Origin: Aselliscus stoliczkanus | Lineage: Eukaryota > Chordata > Mammalia > Chiroptera > Hipposideridae | Direction: 5' to 3' | NCBI GenBank assembly: GCA_033961575.1 | Contig: CM066730.1 | Span: 156,267,523 to 156,331,522, forward strand | DNA: 64,000 nt | In this document: positions 45,695 through 56,559 of the stretch, piece by piece | Numbering within the stretch: the stretch's first letter is position 1 | Layout of the letters: each line of letters opens with the position of its first letter | The notes under the pieces: model-generated | What the model was told of the DNA's origin: nothing | Seen by the model: the letters and a program-made list of their open reading frames with translations, nothing else | Database searches by the model: none | Program-made: the position numbers and the translations under genes

Positions 45695-45840
45695 GTGATA
45701 AGCACCATATATGGGCTATCATGTTTAATTCTCTCATTGGCCTGCAAAGCAGATAGTTCCCCATAGAGATGAAAGGACGTCCTCAAGGCCACACGGTTAT
45801 TGAGGCGGAAGCTAGACTTAGAGCTCAAGTCACGGAGTCA
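45695..45840 (-). mobile_element. MIR SINE, antisense
   Basis: Reversed MIR: gataagcaccatatatgggc, then cgtcctcaaggccacacggt. It forms a tail-to-tail inverted pair with the MIR just upstream. Confidence 0.78.
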
Positions 45841-46390
45841 TAAGCGGAATACTATGCTGCTCCTCCACCCGTGGTAGCTCTCCCTTCCAGAAACAGGTTC
45901 TGAGATAAGGGGACATAGGGCAGCCCTGGGGAAGGACAGCCACAGAAGGATGGTAGGCGCTAAGACTCCACTGATAACCAAGGTTAGAAACTCTAGGCAG
46001 ATGTACGGCTGGGAACCAAGGCAAAAGCCCCACCCAGTTGACTGGCCAATAGCAGAGCAGAAGGAAGACTTCGTGGGCTAATGGGGATGGGGCCGTGGGA
46101 GGGCTCTGGTCTGGGACTGGCCAATGAGAAGGGGATGGGCAGATTCTGGCTTAGGGACTGTGAAGGTTCCTGGGGCCAGCTTTGGAGTACTTGGCTGTGT
46201 CAGGTTGGCATGGAGAGACTTTGGGCTGCCCACAGGAATCCCTCAGGCCACTGTGTGAGGGCAGGACAAAGCATAATCCTGCCACTCTTCCTTCTGGGGA
46301 CAGGGTGGGGACCTTGGAGGGCCTGAGCCTGCAGGAGCAGAATCAAGCATCAGCAGGGGCAGGTGAAGGGCAAAGAAAGGACGCAGATGC
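45841..46390. other. Unassigned sequence
   Basis: No gene or repeat recognised. Confidence 0.4.
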
Positions 46391-46394
46391 TCGC

Positions 46395-46530
46395 TGATGG
46401 GTACTGAGTCTGCACGTATGGAATCTCATTGAGTGCTTATCAGAACCCACCAGGCAGACATTCTCAGTTCCCTTTAAAGGAGCAGAAACTGACTCAGGCA
46501 GCTTGGGCTTGCCTAAGCGTACCCAGTGGC
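46395..46530 (-). mobile_element. MIR SINE, antisense
   Basis: Reversed MIR: ggaatctcattgagtgctta, then ggagcagaaactgactcagg. Confidence 0.65.
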
Positions 46531-46761
46531 CTATACTTAGGCCTCTAGAACCCTTGCCTAGGGCAGGACTTGGTGGTGGTGGGGGGAGATGGCTGAGCAG
46601 TTTCCATGTAGCCTCAGCCATGAGAAGCAGGGGCAGGGGGCCAGCGGGGCATGTCACAAACAGGTGTTGCAAAAGCACGGCATCCACGATGGCACTGGTG
46701 CACCCTGCTCCCGTGACCCAACATTAGTGACACGGGGCTGGGACAGAAATAAAGATGATTT

Positions 46762-46791
46762 ATCTCCTCTCCCACCATCTCCTCTCCCACC
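46762..46791 (+). repeat. 15-bp perfect tandem duplication
   Basis: Two identical copies of atctcctctcccacc, side by side. Confidence 0.95.
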
Positions 46792-46939
46792 ACGGGCATT
46801 TTTCTCTTTTGTTTCCCTTCAACAGCAGGTACTATTTCTTCCCTGAAGCGGCAGGAAAAGTCCAATTCCACAGAGTGGCCTGGGGAGAGGAGAGTGAGTG
46901 GCAGGCGGGAGGGCTGAGTCCCCTGTCTCAGCTGCTGGG

Positions 46940-47015
46940 CACATGAGGAAAGTTTGGATGGATTAACTTGTGGGCTAATTAACATTTTCTCTAATTAACA
47001 TTTGCATGGAAAAGC
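46940..47015. promoter_or_regulatory. Candidate homeodomain/octamer motif cluster
   Basis: Within 75 bp there are ggattaactt, two taattaacatt segments (about 46976 and 46994) and an octamer-like catttgcatg (about 46999). The surrounding sequence is non-repetitive. It is a plausible enhancer core, unproven. Confidence 0.3.
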
Positions 47016-47289
47016 CGGGCTTCCAGGGATGACAATACCCCTGCTCTAGCCTGGGAGGGAAATGGGCCTCCTGGCTTTTGAACTCCACATAAGTGGGTGG
47101 TGGGCAAGGTGGTGCTGGTGGTGCCCTGGGTAGCAGGCTCTGGGCAGAAAAGCCATGCACTGAGGGACCTGGTGCTGGCAGGAATGACCCCACAGCCACG
47201 CTGCACAGGTGCAGCTCCTTGAACTGGACAAAGCAACTCTGCAATCACCCACGCAGGGCAGGGACTGTCTTAGTGGTTCTGCCTGTGTA

Positions 47290-47380
47290 GCACATGAGGA
47301 CCTACGATGTGCCAAGAACTGTGCTGGGTGCTTTGGCCCCTGCCCCTCTAGACCTTACAGGTTAGAAGGGGAAACAACCC
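47290..47380 (-). mobile_element. L2 LINE terminus, antisense
   Basis: Phrases gacctacgatgtgccaagaa and ctgtgctgggtgctttgg are the reverse L2 end. Confidence 0.55.
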
Positions 47381-47464
47381 ACAGTAACAATAAACTGCAC
47401 GTTTCACCATGCAGAAACATGGGTGCGAGGGAAGCGTAGAGCAGACAAAAAACTCTACACCTGG

Positions 47465-47580
47465 GGCCAGGTTGTCGACTCCAGGAGGGCAGGGACCATG
47501 GCCATTTTGTTCCCACTGGATCCCCAGCACCAAGCACAGTGCTTTGCACATTTTAAAGGTCAGTGAGTGTATTAAATTAA
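47465..47580 (+). mobile_element. L2 LINE 3' end
   Basis: Sense L2: gactccaggagggcagggac, then cccagcaccaagcacagtgc. Confidence 0.75.
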
Positions 47581-47584
47581 TGAA

Positions 47585-47845
47585 GAAATGATATACGCTG
47601 AGATTTGAAATACGAAGAGCGAGTCAGGTGAAGGAGAGTGGAAATGATGTTCCAGGTCGAGGGAACAGCATGTGCAAAGCTGGGAGGCAAGAAAGAGCAC
47701 AGCCCTGGCTTCACAGCGCTAGAGCAGTGGAGGTGAGGGTGGGGTGGGCAGGGAAGGGTGAACAGGGGCAGGAGACTAGCTCCAGAGGTAGGCAGGACCA
47801 GGTCATGACGTGCTTGGGGCCCCATTGTGACATTGAGGATGAGAG
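47585..47845 (-). mobile_element. L2 LINE 3' region, antisense
   Basis: Antisense L2: gaaatgatgttccaggtcga, then gaacagcatgtgcaaagctg and ccaggtcatgacgtgcttgg. Confidence 0.75.
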
Positions 47846-48200
47846 ACACGTGCCCTGGTGTGGAGGTGGATAGGGGTGAGGTAGCCTGAGGGCAAGGAGA
47901 CCCTCAGGGGGCTGTGGCAGCATCTGAGGGAGGGCAGGAGGGAATGGTGATCTGTCTGGGGGTGGGGGGCATAGAGATGGAGAGAAGGAATGGAAGGCAC
48001 AGGACATGGAGGTAGAATGGATGTGGGGCTGAGAGAGGGAGTACAGCTGGGGGGACTCCAAGCTCCTGGTTAGGACAGAAGGTGGTGTCCTTCCCTGAAA
48101 AAGATAATGCCGGTAGAGGAAGAAGCGTGTAACCGGCACCAGGAGCACTTTTGCTGAGTGACTTAAACAGAAATGTCTCTGGCCCAGGGATCAGACTGAG
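47846..48200. other. Unassigned sequence
   Basis: No gene recognised. A 145-codon antisense frame is proline/serine-rich composition without a domain. Confidence 0.4.
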
Positions 48201-48204
48201 ATGC

Positions 48205-48970
48205 ACCTCTCCTCAGGCCTCCTCATGTCCCCCTTCCCCAGTTTCTTCTCCATGTATAGCTAGAGCATAGATCTGACCACGTCACCCCTTGTCAAAAACC
48301 CTCAATGAGTCACCAGTGCTCCTACAATAAAATCTAAAATCCTTATCATGGCCTCTAAGACCCTGTGTGATGTGGCCAAGTTCACGGCTAATCTCTCATC
48401 TCAGGCTCTCTTCTTCCCTTGTTCAGTACATGGCAACCACATGGGCCTGGTTCCATTTCTCCCTCATCCCATACTCCTTCCTGCCTCAGGGCCCTCATAG
48501 GTACTGTTCCATCTGCTAGCATGCTTTTCCCCTCACTTCCTCTTTTGGCCAACTCCTGCTCATTCTTTCTTTCTTTCTTTTTATTTTTTATTTTTAATTT
48601 ATTTTTAATTTTTTTAAATTAGCTTCAGGTGTACAACACAGTTCAATAGTTATACTTTTTACCCCTCAAAGTGACAACCCCCTCCCCCAATTCTCCACCC
48701 CACTCCTCCCCCCACAATTCTTTAAATCTTGGCCTAAAATTCACTTCATCAAGCAAACCTTCCTTCACCCTCAGACCAGGTAGACCAACATGTCTCTCCG
48801 CTTCTCTACAGTCTCCAAAATTGTAGTTAAACTTGTGTTTGTATAATTACATCTCCCCAACCCTCCCAAGCTGCGACCATGTCTATTCTATTGACCCCTA
48901 TAGCCCAGTGCCTAGCCCAGTGCCTGGCACATACTCAATTAGCAATTAGTATTTATCAATGAATGAATGT
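48205..48970 (+). mobile_element. L2 LINE 3' end interrupted by an L1 end
   Basis: Sense L2: ctacaataaaatctaaaatc, then cctgtgtgatgtggccaagt, then the terminal gtatttatcaatgaatgaat. It is split at 48569-48716. Confidence 0.82.
48569..48716 (-). mobile_element. Very short L1 3' end, antisense
   Basis: Poly-T/A-T rich tail at 48569-48620, then agcttcaggtgtacaacaca and caatagttatac, a reversed L1 3'UTR end. Only about 150 bp was copied. A weak duplication attcttt lies at 48562-48568 and 48717-48723. Confidence 0.7.
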
Positions 48971-49535
48971 AACATACTTAAGATTATTTGTGTCACGATG
49001 AATGTTTAGCAACAGCTAATTTCCAACATTAATCAAGTCAACTGAGACCAAAATAGCAGAAGCATCCACTTTAAATATAAACCTCTATGGAGATGACACC
49101 CAGGACTGCACTCCAGCTGGGGATTTTTCCCACTTCCGGTCCCTATCTTCACCTGCCCACTGGACACCTGCCCCTGGATATCTTTGCTAAAAAATGCCTC
49201 AGAACACTTTGCCAGCTTCCCTGCTGTGGTCACTGGCCTTTGTTTTGTCTTTCGGGCATCCCAGCCCAACTTTGGGTTCCTCAGGCCCCAGCTGCCTTCC
49301 AGGGATGAAATTCATGACCTCACACCATGGGGTCTTCCTTCTAGTCCCTTCCATGGATTCTCCTTAAGGAGGGGGAATGTGTGTGTGTGTGGGGGGCAGG
49401 GCAGGACACAGAGATGTCAAACATCAGGGAGTGGCTGAGAGCCCCTTGGACGTGCCACTAAGGGGTTAGGGGTCTTGGCCCAGCCACAAGGCCACAGCAG
49501 GGGAACAGGCTGGAGCTAAGCAGGCAAATGGCCCT
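48971..49535. other. Unassigned sequence
   Basis: No gene or repeat recognised. Confidence 0.4.
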
Positions 49536-49539
49536 GCAG

Positions 49540-49700
49540 CCAGAGGCAGATGCCAATTGGAAATGCAAAGGCCTGGGCCGGAAGTACATTTACTTATCTC
49601 TCTATAATTTATGATCTTGGCTATATCAAAAAATAATGCAAGGGTCACATGCTAAAAAAAATACTGGCAAAAACCTACAGGGAGATTCATAATGGATGGT
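49540..49700. promoter_or_regulatory. Candidate conserved noncoding block
   Basis: Unique block with gatgccaattggaaatgcaa (CCAAT-type core), then tctctataatttatgatctt (resembling an MEF2-type AT core) and tcaaaaaataatgcaagggt. The appearance fits a regulatory element. Conservation untested. Confidence 0.25.
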
Positions 49701-49964
49701 GGGGAGAAAAGCCACTACAGAGATGAAGGAGAAGAAAATGACATCATGCATAGGAGCATCAGCTGCTATTAAAACAGTGCGTATGGCTTGCCAGGCCCAG
49801 TGTGACAACCCCGGCCTCATTTGATCCCTACAGTCTCCTCTCACTCTACAGGCAGCCAGAGAGAGGCAGCGTCACTCAGCTGGCCCATGGCCCAGAGTGG
49901 TGACTGTAGACTGAGAGAGGGTCGGGTGGGGCTTTTCCAGCAGCCCCTTCCTCTCCGTTATCTT

Positions 49965-50079
49965 TTTTTTTTTTTTTTTTTTTTGAGGGCAGTGTCACTG
50001 GCCCTAATATGTGGGACCCGAACCAGGGCTGCTGGCCTCCCAAGCCAGCGCTCAACCACCGCGCCACTCGGCCGGCCCG
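49965..50079 (-). mobile_element. Short tRNA-derived bat SINE, young copy
   Basis: Head, B box (ctggttcgggtccc), inverted repeat and a long A tail of about 20. A perfect 16-bp duplication tcctctccgttatctt flanks it at 49949-49964 and 50080-50095. Confidence 0.93.
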
Positions 50080-50446
50080 TCCTCTCCGTTATCTTGACGG
50101 CCCCTCCCAGCTCCTGGGTACAGGCTCTTCACCTGCCCCTGCTGTGCAGATCCATCTGCATCTTTGTCTACCCTGGAGCACCTTGTACAGTAGGACCAGG
50201 TTCATGTCCCTCAGCCAGGGGCCTGTGACGCCCCTGCTGCCTGGTCAGAAACACTGACAGCTCTCCATCATCTACAGAACCACCCACACTCCCTGCGTCA
50301 GCACCCTTCTCAGCTCAGGCCCAACCTGGAGGGTCAGCCTTGGGCCCTGTTCCTCTTCCTCTCCTACCAGGCAGCAGTGGAATCTTGCCCCATTCCAAAT
50401 TCGTGCTGGACTTTCCTGCTCTTATTCCTTTCTACTTAAAGAGGGG

Positions 50447-50650
50447 TTATAGCAGAGGGGTCAGGCATGTGGACCCTGGAGCCAGGCTGCCTGTGCTCCA
50501 ATTCCAGGGCTGCTGCTTTAGCTGGGCAATAGGGGACAAGCTCCATCACCTCTGCTCCTTGGTTTTCTCAGAGGTACCTCTCTCATAGGGTTGTCCTGAG
50601 GATTAAGTGAGAAGGTCACACATATCAAGGGCTCAGAGTCCTGCCTGGAC
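50447..50650 (+). mobile_element. MIR SINE
   Basis: Sense MIR: gtggaccctggagccaggct, then catagggttgtcctgaggat. Confidence 0.82.
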
Positions 50651-51010
50651 CTCTAAGTGTTGTTAACAAAAACCATTCTTGTTACTCGCTCCACTTGCCT
50701 GATTGGGACCCCTGACTGCCTCCCTCACCACATCTGCCACTGAAATCCTTAATATCCTGAGTAAACATTCCGGCTGGACTCCCCCTCCTGCTTCCTGACC
50801 CCCTGGGCTTACAGGGACTGCTCCAGCTGTGTCTTTCCCAGTCTGAGTATTTCTTTGGATCATAGAACACACTGCCTTTGATCATGAAGGTTTTTCTCTC
50901 TCTTTCTGAGTGCCTTAATCTGCAGAAAGATGGTAAACTCCCAGGGCAGGGACCCTCTTTTATCTCTCTCTGTGAGAGTCACAGCAGGTGCTTTGCAAAC
51001 ACTTGCTAGG
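50651..51010 (+). mobile_element. L2-like fragment
   Basis: The end portion (gatggtaaactcccagggca, then gcaggtgctttgcaaacact) resembles the sense L2 3' end. The upstream part is uncertain. Confidence 0.45.
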
Positions 51011-51448
51011 TTTACATGTTTTATCATATGTTCCTCTGCCCCCGTAAATCGGTAAATCACTCTTTTCACTCTTCCGGGGGGATCCTCTGGGCTGGGGATT
51101 GAGACATTGGATGGTGTCCTGAAGACACTGTCATAAATATGCTGCTATGAGCCAGGTAATGTGGGGGGTCGGGGAAGGAGTGCAGGCTGCCAGCCAGAAC
51201 TTAGATGGCAGGAGAGCAGGCTCCCAGGTCCAGAGGGTAGCATGGGCTGGAGGGTAGGACCAAGGCCAGCTGGGACAGGCAGTCTCAGCCCAGGACTGGA
51301 GCAGACATGGGGGCTGGGGCCTGGAGGCTGACCCTGGAAGGGAGCTGGCACGTGACCGGGAAGGAGCAAATGAGATGGTCATCACTTATTGTTCCAATCT
51401 TTATACTTGTTTCTATCATGCTGGGCATTCTACTCCCACAAAGATATA
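51011..51448. other. Unassigned sequence
   Basis: Nothing recognised. Confidence 0.4.
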
Positions 51449-51449
51449 T

Positions 51450-51450
<1 letters not shown>

Positions 51451-51505
<55 letters not shown>

Positions 51506-51537
51506 CCTCCCTGCCTCCCTCCCTCCCTCCCTCCCCT
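51451..51537. repeat. CT microsatellite grading into CCCT
   Basis: About 52 bp of CT followed by ctccctcc-type units, the same architecture as 9094-9187. Confidence 0.97.
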
Positions 51538-52190
51538 CCAACCTCAGTTGCAGCCCTAAGCCTGCCACCTACTTGTTGCTGACCTTGGGGAAGCCCTTGC
51601 CTCCTCCAGCCCCCCTGTGCAGAGGGACTGACAGTGTTCTCCTCATGGCATTCTAGTGGGAAATGTGATATAAAGCTTAGCCGGGCAGGGGAACAACCCA
51701 GGGATCACCTACAAAGAAAGGCAGGTACCAGGCCCCACCTTAATCCAAGTAAACCAGAATTTCCATGGCACCGAGATCAAGAATCTGTAGGGACCAAGAA
51801 TCAAGGGACCAAAATCTCACAGGTATTCCAATGCAGCTGGTCCATAGATGGTGTTTGAGAACAATTAAAAAAAGAAAGATGTCAAAGTAAGTTCTTAATC
51901 AAGATTCATATCATTTCTTCTTTCCTTTTTTCCTTCCTTTAATTAATAGGGAGGGTCACCAGGCTTAGTTAAGTCTCCACTACTCAATAGATTGAAGAGA
52001 ATTACTGCTCGATTACTGTTAAGGGGGTCTGATCCGTAGGGACAGGATGACAGCAGCCCTTGGCCAGGCTCTCATAAGATTCTGTCACCCCAAAGAGTGA
52101 GTCTGCAAAAGTTGGGGTGGAGATTGGAAATCAGCATCTGGAAGCATTTGCTCCTATTTAGTTACTCAGATCGGGCCACGATTTGTTTTC
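51538..52190. other. Unassigned sequence
   Basis: No gene or repeat recognised. Confidence 0.4.
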
Positions 52191-52194
52191 ATCC

Positions 52195-52870
52195 TATGTA
52201 TTTGCTCAACAGACCCACTCACTGACTCAATAAGCATGGAACAGCCCCTAGGCACCAGGCAGGGCAAGGTACTAGGGGCCTGGAGATGAAAAAACAAACA
52301 GCACACACTCAGCCCCTTTCCCCACAGCCTAGTGGGGGAGGCAGAGCCATGTACTATCGCTGAAATAAAGTAACTGGTCCTGTTGGAATAGGCTGGGGCC
52401 TATGGGTCCTAGAGGAGGGAAGGTTGGACGTGGCATGGAGCCCTTTCAGAAAGCCTCACAAAGGAGGTGCCATTTGAGTGGACATGTAGCATAGGGGTGG
52501 CAGGCATGGCCTCTGGAGCCAAGGCGACTGGCTTCAAATCCCTGTAGGCTGTGTGTCATTAAGCAAGTTATACAACCTCTCTGTTTCTTGATTTCCCCAC
52601 CTGTAAAATGAGTCTACTAGTTTTCTTTATTTTTTTTTGGATTGTTGTGAGTATTAGAAAGTTAACACAGCAGTGCCTGGCATATTGGAAATTATTTTTT
52701 TTTAAATGTATACACACTCATACACTATTGTTAGTATTTTGAGAATGCATGAGACCTTGCCATGCAGAGAAAGGGAAGGCATTCTAGGCAGGGGAAAATC
52801 ACGTAGAAAGGCACCAAGGTAAGAAAGAGCAGGATGTGCTCAGGGGATGGTGAGCAGTTTGGTGTAGCTG
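52195..52870 (-). mobile_element. L2 LINE 3' region, antisense, interrupted by a MIR
   Basis: Antisense L2: gaacagcccctaggcaccag, then aggaggtgccatttgagtgg. After a sense MIR it continues with ggaaggcattctaggcaggg. Confidence 0.7.
52490..52690 (+). mobile_element. MIR SINE inside L2
   Basis: Sense MIR: catggcctctggagccaagg, then gatttccccacctgtaaaat and cagcagtgcctggcatattg. Confidence 0.83.
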
Positions 52871-53615
52871 GACAGCAGGTCGAGCCCAAATTACCCAGAT
52901 TTGATGGCAATCTGGACACACATCACTCCATTTGGTCAAGACTGTGGTCACTAACTGACCACTAATCTGAGTGTCTTCCCAGCTCCCACCACAGTGAAGC
53001 CCCATCTCCCTGGCCCCCAGCCCTGCCATCCCACAGAAGCCATTGTCTGTCATCTGACCCAGGCCGGGGAAGGCTCCGGATCAGACTGCCTCATGTGATC
53101 CTGGGGAGGGGTGGACATTTGCCTTGCCTGTATGGATCCTTGGACCACCCTCCTAGGTTGAGACAACTTCCAGTCCCCCATATTCTCTGGTCACCGAGGG
53201 AGAATGCAGCAGTCTCGCTTTCCCAGCCCCCTTAGCAGCCAGGGAGTTGGCAGATGACCTGAGCTCCAGCAGCCAAACCCCTTGTCTGAACTCTATAAGT
53301 GAGAAGATTTGGAAAAAAGCTCCCATGGGCTGCATTTTGATGTTGAGCAGGACTGTCAAGGCCTCTAGCTCAGGGGGCTGCAGGGGGACAAGGCGGAATT
53401 CCTGGGGCAGAAGAGGCATCAGTGCTGAATGAGGAGCAGGCAAATTCCGGGCCCAAGGGCAAACAACATGGCGGTGCTTGGCAGAGGTGGCTTCCCCATC
53501 AGGCCAGCTCTGTGGCATGGCTGGAAGTTCAGCCCCAAGCTGGTTCTGTGGACACTCACCACACTTTGGGTGACCATCTATTTTGCTTAAACATCTAGAG
53601 TCAGCTTCCATTGCT
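52871..53615. other. Unassigned sequence
   Basis: No supported gene. A 152-codon antisense frame at 53153-53611 has no recognisable domain. Confidence 0.4.
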
Positions 53616-53634
53616 TTTAATAAAAAGCCCTCTT

Positions 53635-54494
53635 TTGATGCCTGCTATAGCTCGACCAGGGAAGGGAATGAATGGGTTATTGCCATCTGTGGCAGCATGG
53701 ATGGACTTGGCGGGTATTGTGCTGAGTGGAGTATGCACAGAAAAAGACAGATGCAATGTGTTTTCGTTTATATGTGGAATCTAAAGAACAAAATAAACAA
53801 ACAGAACAGAAACAAGCTCATAGATACAGAGAACATTATGGTGGTTGCCAAATGGGAGGGGGTTTGGAGGTGGGTGAAAGGGGATGGGATTAAGAAATAC
53901 AAGTTGATTGTTACAAAGTAGTCATAGGAATGGAAAGTACAGCATAGGAAATATAGTCCATGATATGGTAATAACTATGTATAGTGTCAGGTGAGTACTA
54001 GGCTAGTCAGGGGGGTCATTTCCTAAATTATACAAATGTCTAACCACTATGCTGTACACCTGAAATTAATATAAAATAATATTGAAAGTCAACTGTAATT
54101 GAAAAATTCAAAAGGGGGGAAAGGTAAAGGGGAATAAAAGATTCAAATCTCCAGGTATAAAACAAATAAGTCATGGGGATGTAATGTACAACATGGGGAA
54201 TACAGTCAATAATATTGTGATAGTGTGGTACGGTGTCGGATGGTTGCTGGAATTATCATGGTGATCACTTCTTTAGGTGTATAAATGTTCAATAACTATG
54301 GTGTACACCTGAAACTAATATAATATTGTATGTTAGCTCTATTTTAGTAAACATCTTTTTAAAATGTTAAAAAGAAAAGCCAACCAGCCAGCAGACATTT
54401 TTTTATAATGACAACCTAAACTATCATTCATACTCACTACTATCTGTTGTAATGATCAGAATGAATAAAAAATAAATGATCAGTAATGAAAAAG
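53635..54494 (+). mobile_element. 5'-truncated L1 3' end with possible 3' transduction
   Basis: Sense L1 3'UTR from about 53650 to 54385, with two tandem copies of the ataatattg-bearing block and an end at gttagctctattttagtaaa. About 100 bp of non-L1 sequence follows and ends in an A-rich stretch (gaataaaaaataaatgatc, then gaaaaag). The whole is bounded by an 11-bp perfect duplication aaagccctctt (53624-53634 and 54495-54505), so the extra 100 bp moved with the L1. Confidence 0.8.
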
Positions 54495-54509
54495 AAAGCC
54501 CTCTTGATA

Positions 54510-54695
54510 CACAGCTATGCCACTTACTGGCTGTGTGTCCTGGGGCAAGTCACTCAACCCCTCTGTGCCTTGGCTCCCTCCTCCATAAAATGAGATAACA
54601 GTCGCTAACTTGTAGTCTTGTTACTGAGATTCAGTGAGACATTTTGCACATCCCTTAGCTCATGCATTAATCCCACGATAAATATCAGCTATTGT
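54510..54695 (+). mobile_element. MIR SINE
   Basis: Sense MIR: gccacttactggctgtgtgt, then ctccataaaatgagataaca. Confidence 0.85.
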
Positions 54696-54879
54696 TTTCA
54701 TTACATCTGAGAGACATAAGGCAAATAACTGTGCTAACTCAAGAGGCCTAGAGAAGGGAAGTGACTTATCCACAAGCTAGCAAGTGGGCAGGGGGAAAGG
54801 TCTCCGGCCCCAGCGAACCAGGTTCTTCCTCCTTCCTCCAGCTGCTTTGCCATGCCTATGTATGCATGTGTGCACATTC

Positions 54880-55225
54880 TTTATTGCATAAAGCTGCTGT
54901 ATTATGTGTGCTGTCAGATATCCTATTAAAAAGCAAAGTGGGAAAAACAGTGAGCAGTCTTCCTCTGCCTGCGCTGCCACTGATTACAAAATTAAATTAA
55001 GCTTTGTGTCTGGCTGCTGCTGTTTGATGGGAAATACAATGAATTGCTCTTTGCCTCCCTGTGAGAAGTCCCAAAGAGCAGGGCTGGGGAGCTCAGCCCA
55101 AGACAGTATTTCTTCTTCCCAATGCCCCGGAGGGCAGAGCCTTCCTCTCTCCAGAAATGTTAAGCCCCTGAAACCAGACTGCCTTTTTATTAGGTTAATA
55201 AAACACCAGGCCCATCAAGTCTCAG
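54880..55225. promoter_or_regulatory. Candidate conserved noncoding block
   Basis: Unique sequence with tgattacaaaattaaattaa (54980), ttgatgggaaatacaatgaa and ttttattaggttaataaaac (55184), with TAAT/ATTA cores in both orientations. No exon recognised. Confidence 0.28.
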
Positions 55226-55565
55226 GCTCGTAAAGGTCACTGAGTCACGTCTGAGTGCAGGGGAGAGCTTGCAGGGCAGCAGCCTGCCCCCCAGAGCCAG
55301 GGGGAGGGAGGAAGCTGTCTCCACAGGCCCGCGCTGACTCTAGGGCCAGGATGAAAGGTGTGGCAGGGCCATGAAAGCCAGATGGACAAGGATCCTCATG
55401 TGCCCTCTGGCTTCAGAAGCCGAGCTGGGTCCCCAGGAATGGGTCAGGACCAGGAGATGGCTGATGGCAGCCAGAGCTGGCAGGAGAGTGAGACCTGAGC
55501 CTGAGAGACAGGCAGAAGAGCCCAAGAGTTAGATGGGGGCATCAGTGATCAGAGAGGCATCGATG
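55226..55565. other. Unassigned sequence
   Basis: Nothing recognised. Confidence 0.4.
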
Positions 55566-55569
55566 TTAC

Positions 55570-55672
55570 ATAGCATGGTGGACAGAAGCAGGATCTTGGA
55601 GTCACTGAGTTCTGGGTTCAAATCCTACCTCTTTATCTGCTGTTACCTACCTTCAGTCTGTTCTCCACGTTT
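55570..55672 (+). mobile_element. MIR SINE, 5' part
   Basis: Sense MIR head: aggatcttggagtcactgag, then gggttcaaatcctacctctt. Confidence 0.72.
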
Positions 55673-55677
55673 CAGTT

Positions 55678-56105
55678 ATCTATTGCCATGTAATCAGCCA
55701 CCCTAATACTTAGTGACTTAAAACAACAACACCCATTTATCTCTCAAGTTCTGTGCATTGACTGGGCTCAGCTGAGCAGTTCTTCTTCTCCACGTGGAGT
55801 TGGCTGGGCTGCAGTCATCCGAGGCTCTACCTAACTGGCAGTTGTAAGCTCAGCCAATGCTGTTCACTGGAATGCCTCCATTTCCCACAGGCCTCTCTGT
55901 GTGGGCTTCTCACCAAGGCATCTGGGTTTCAACAGGGCGACATTCCAAGTGGCCAAAACAGAAGCTGAGGATCTTCAAAGACTCCATCTTGGAAATGACA
56001 CAGCATCACATATGCTGCATTCTATTGGTCAAAATAGGTCAAAAGCCAGGTTTGAGGGGAGGGGAAATGGACTGTGCCTTTCCATGAGAGAAGCAACAAA
56101 GAACT
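55678..56105 (+). mobile_element. Old interspersed repeat, class not assigned
   Basis: Begins cagttatctattgccatgta and continues taatacttagtgacttaaaa. This is a widespread mammalian repeat start that I recognise but whose family name I cannot fix. The later part has aatgacacagcatcacatat and ctattggtcaaaa. Confidence 0.55.
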
Positions 56106-56139
56106 AGTGGCCACCTTTAATCCACCATACCTCCCAAGG

Positions 56140-56465
56140 CAAACGATCTCCTTAAAATATCAAGACTGTGTCACTGTCCTGAGCTTGCTCATTGGCTTCC
56201 CTTTGCCCTTGTGATAAATTACCCTGGTGGCCTCCAGGGATCTGACCTCTACCTACCTCTCTAAACCCCATCTCATGCTATTCGTTACCTTGCTCCCTGC
56301 GCCCGGCCTCCCTGGCCTCCGTTCAGTTCCTCCAACACGCCAAGGTCTTCCCACGTCAGGGCCTTTGCAGGTGGTGATCACTGGACAGGAAGGTAGCCGC
56401 GCCTTGCCTGATTAGCTCTTTCTAATCCCTCAGGTGTCAGCAGAAATGATACCACATGACCTCCC
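56140..56465 (+). mobile_element. L2 LINE fragment
   Basis: Sense L2: gggatctgacctctacctac, then cacgtcagggcctttgcagg and atgataccacatgacctccc. Confidence 0.72.
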
Positions 56466-56559
56466 TTTTCATTTAGTCAGTCAGCAAATACTTATTGTGT
56501 GCCTACCATGTGCTCGGCACCAAGCTAGGGCCCATGAAGAATAGATCTTGTGTTTTTCT

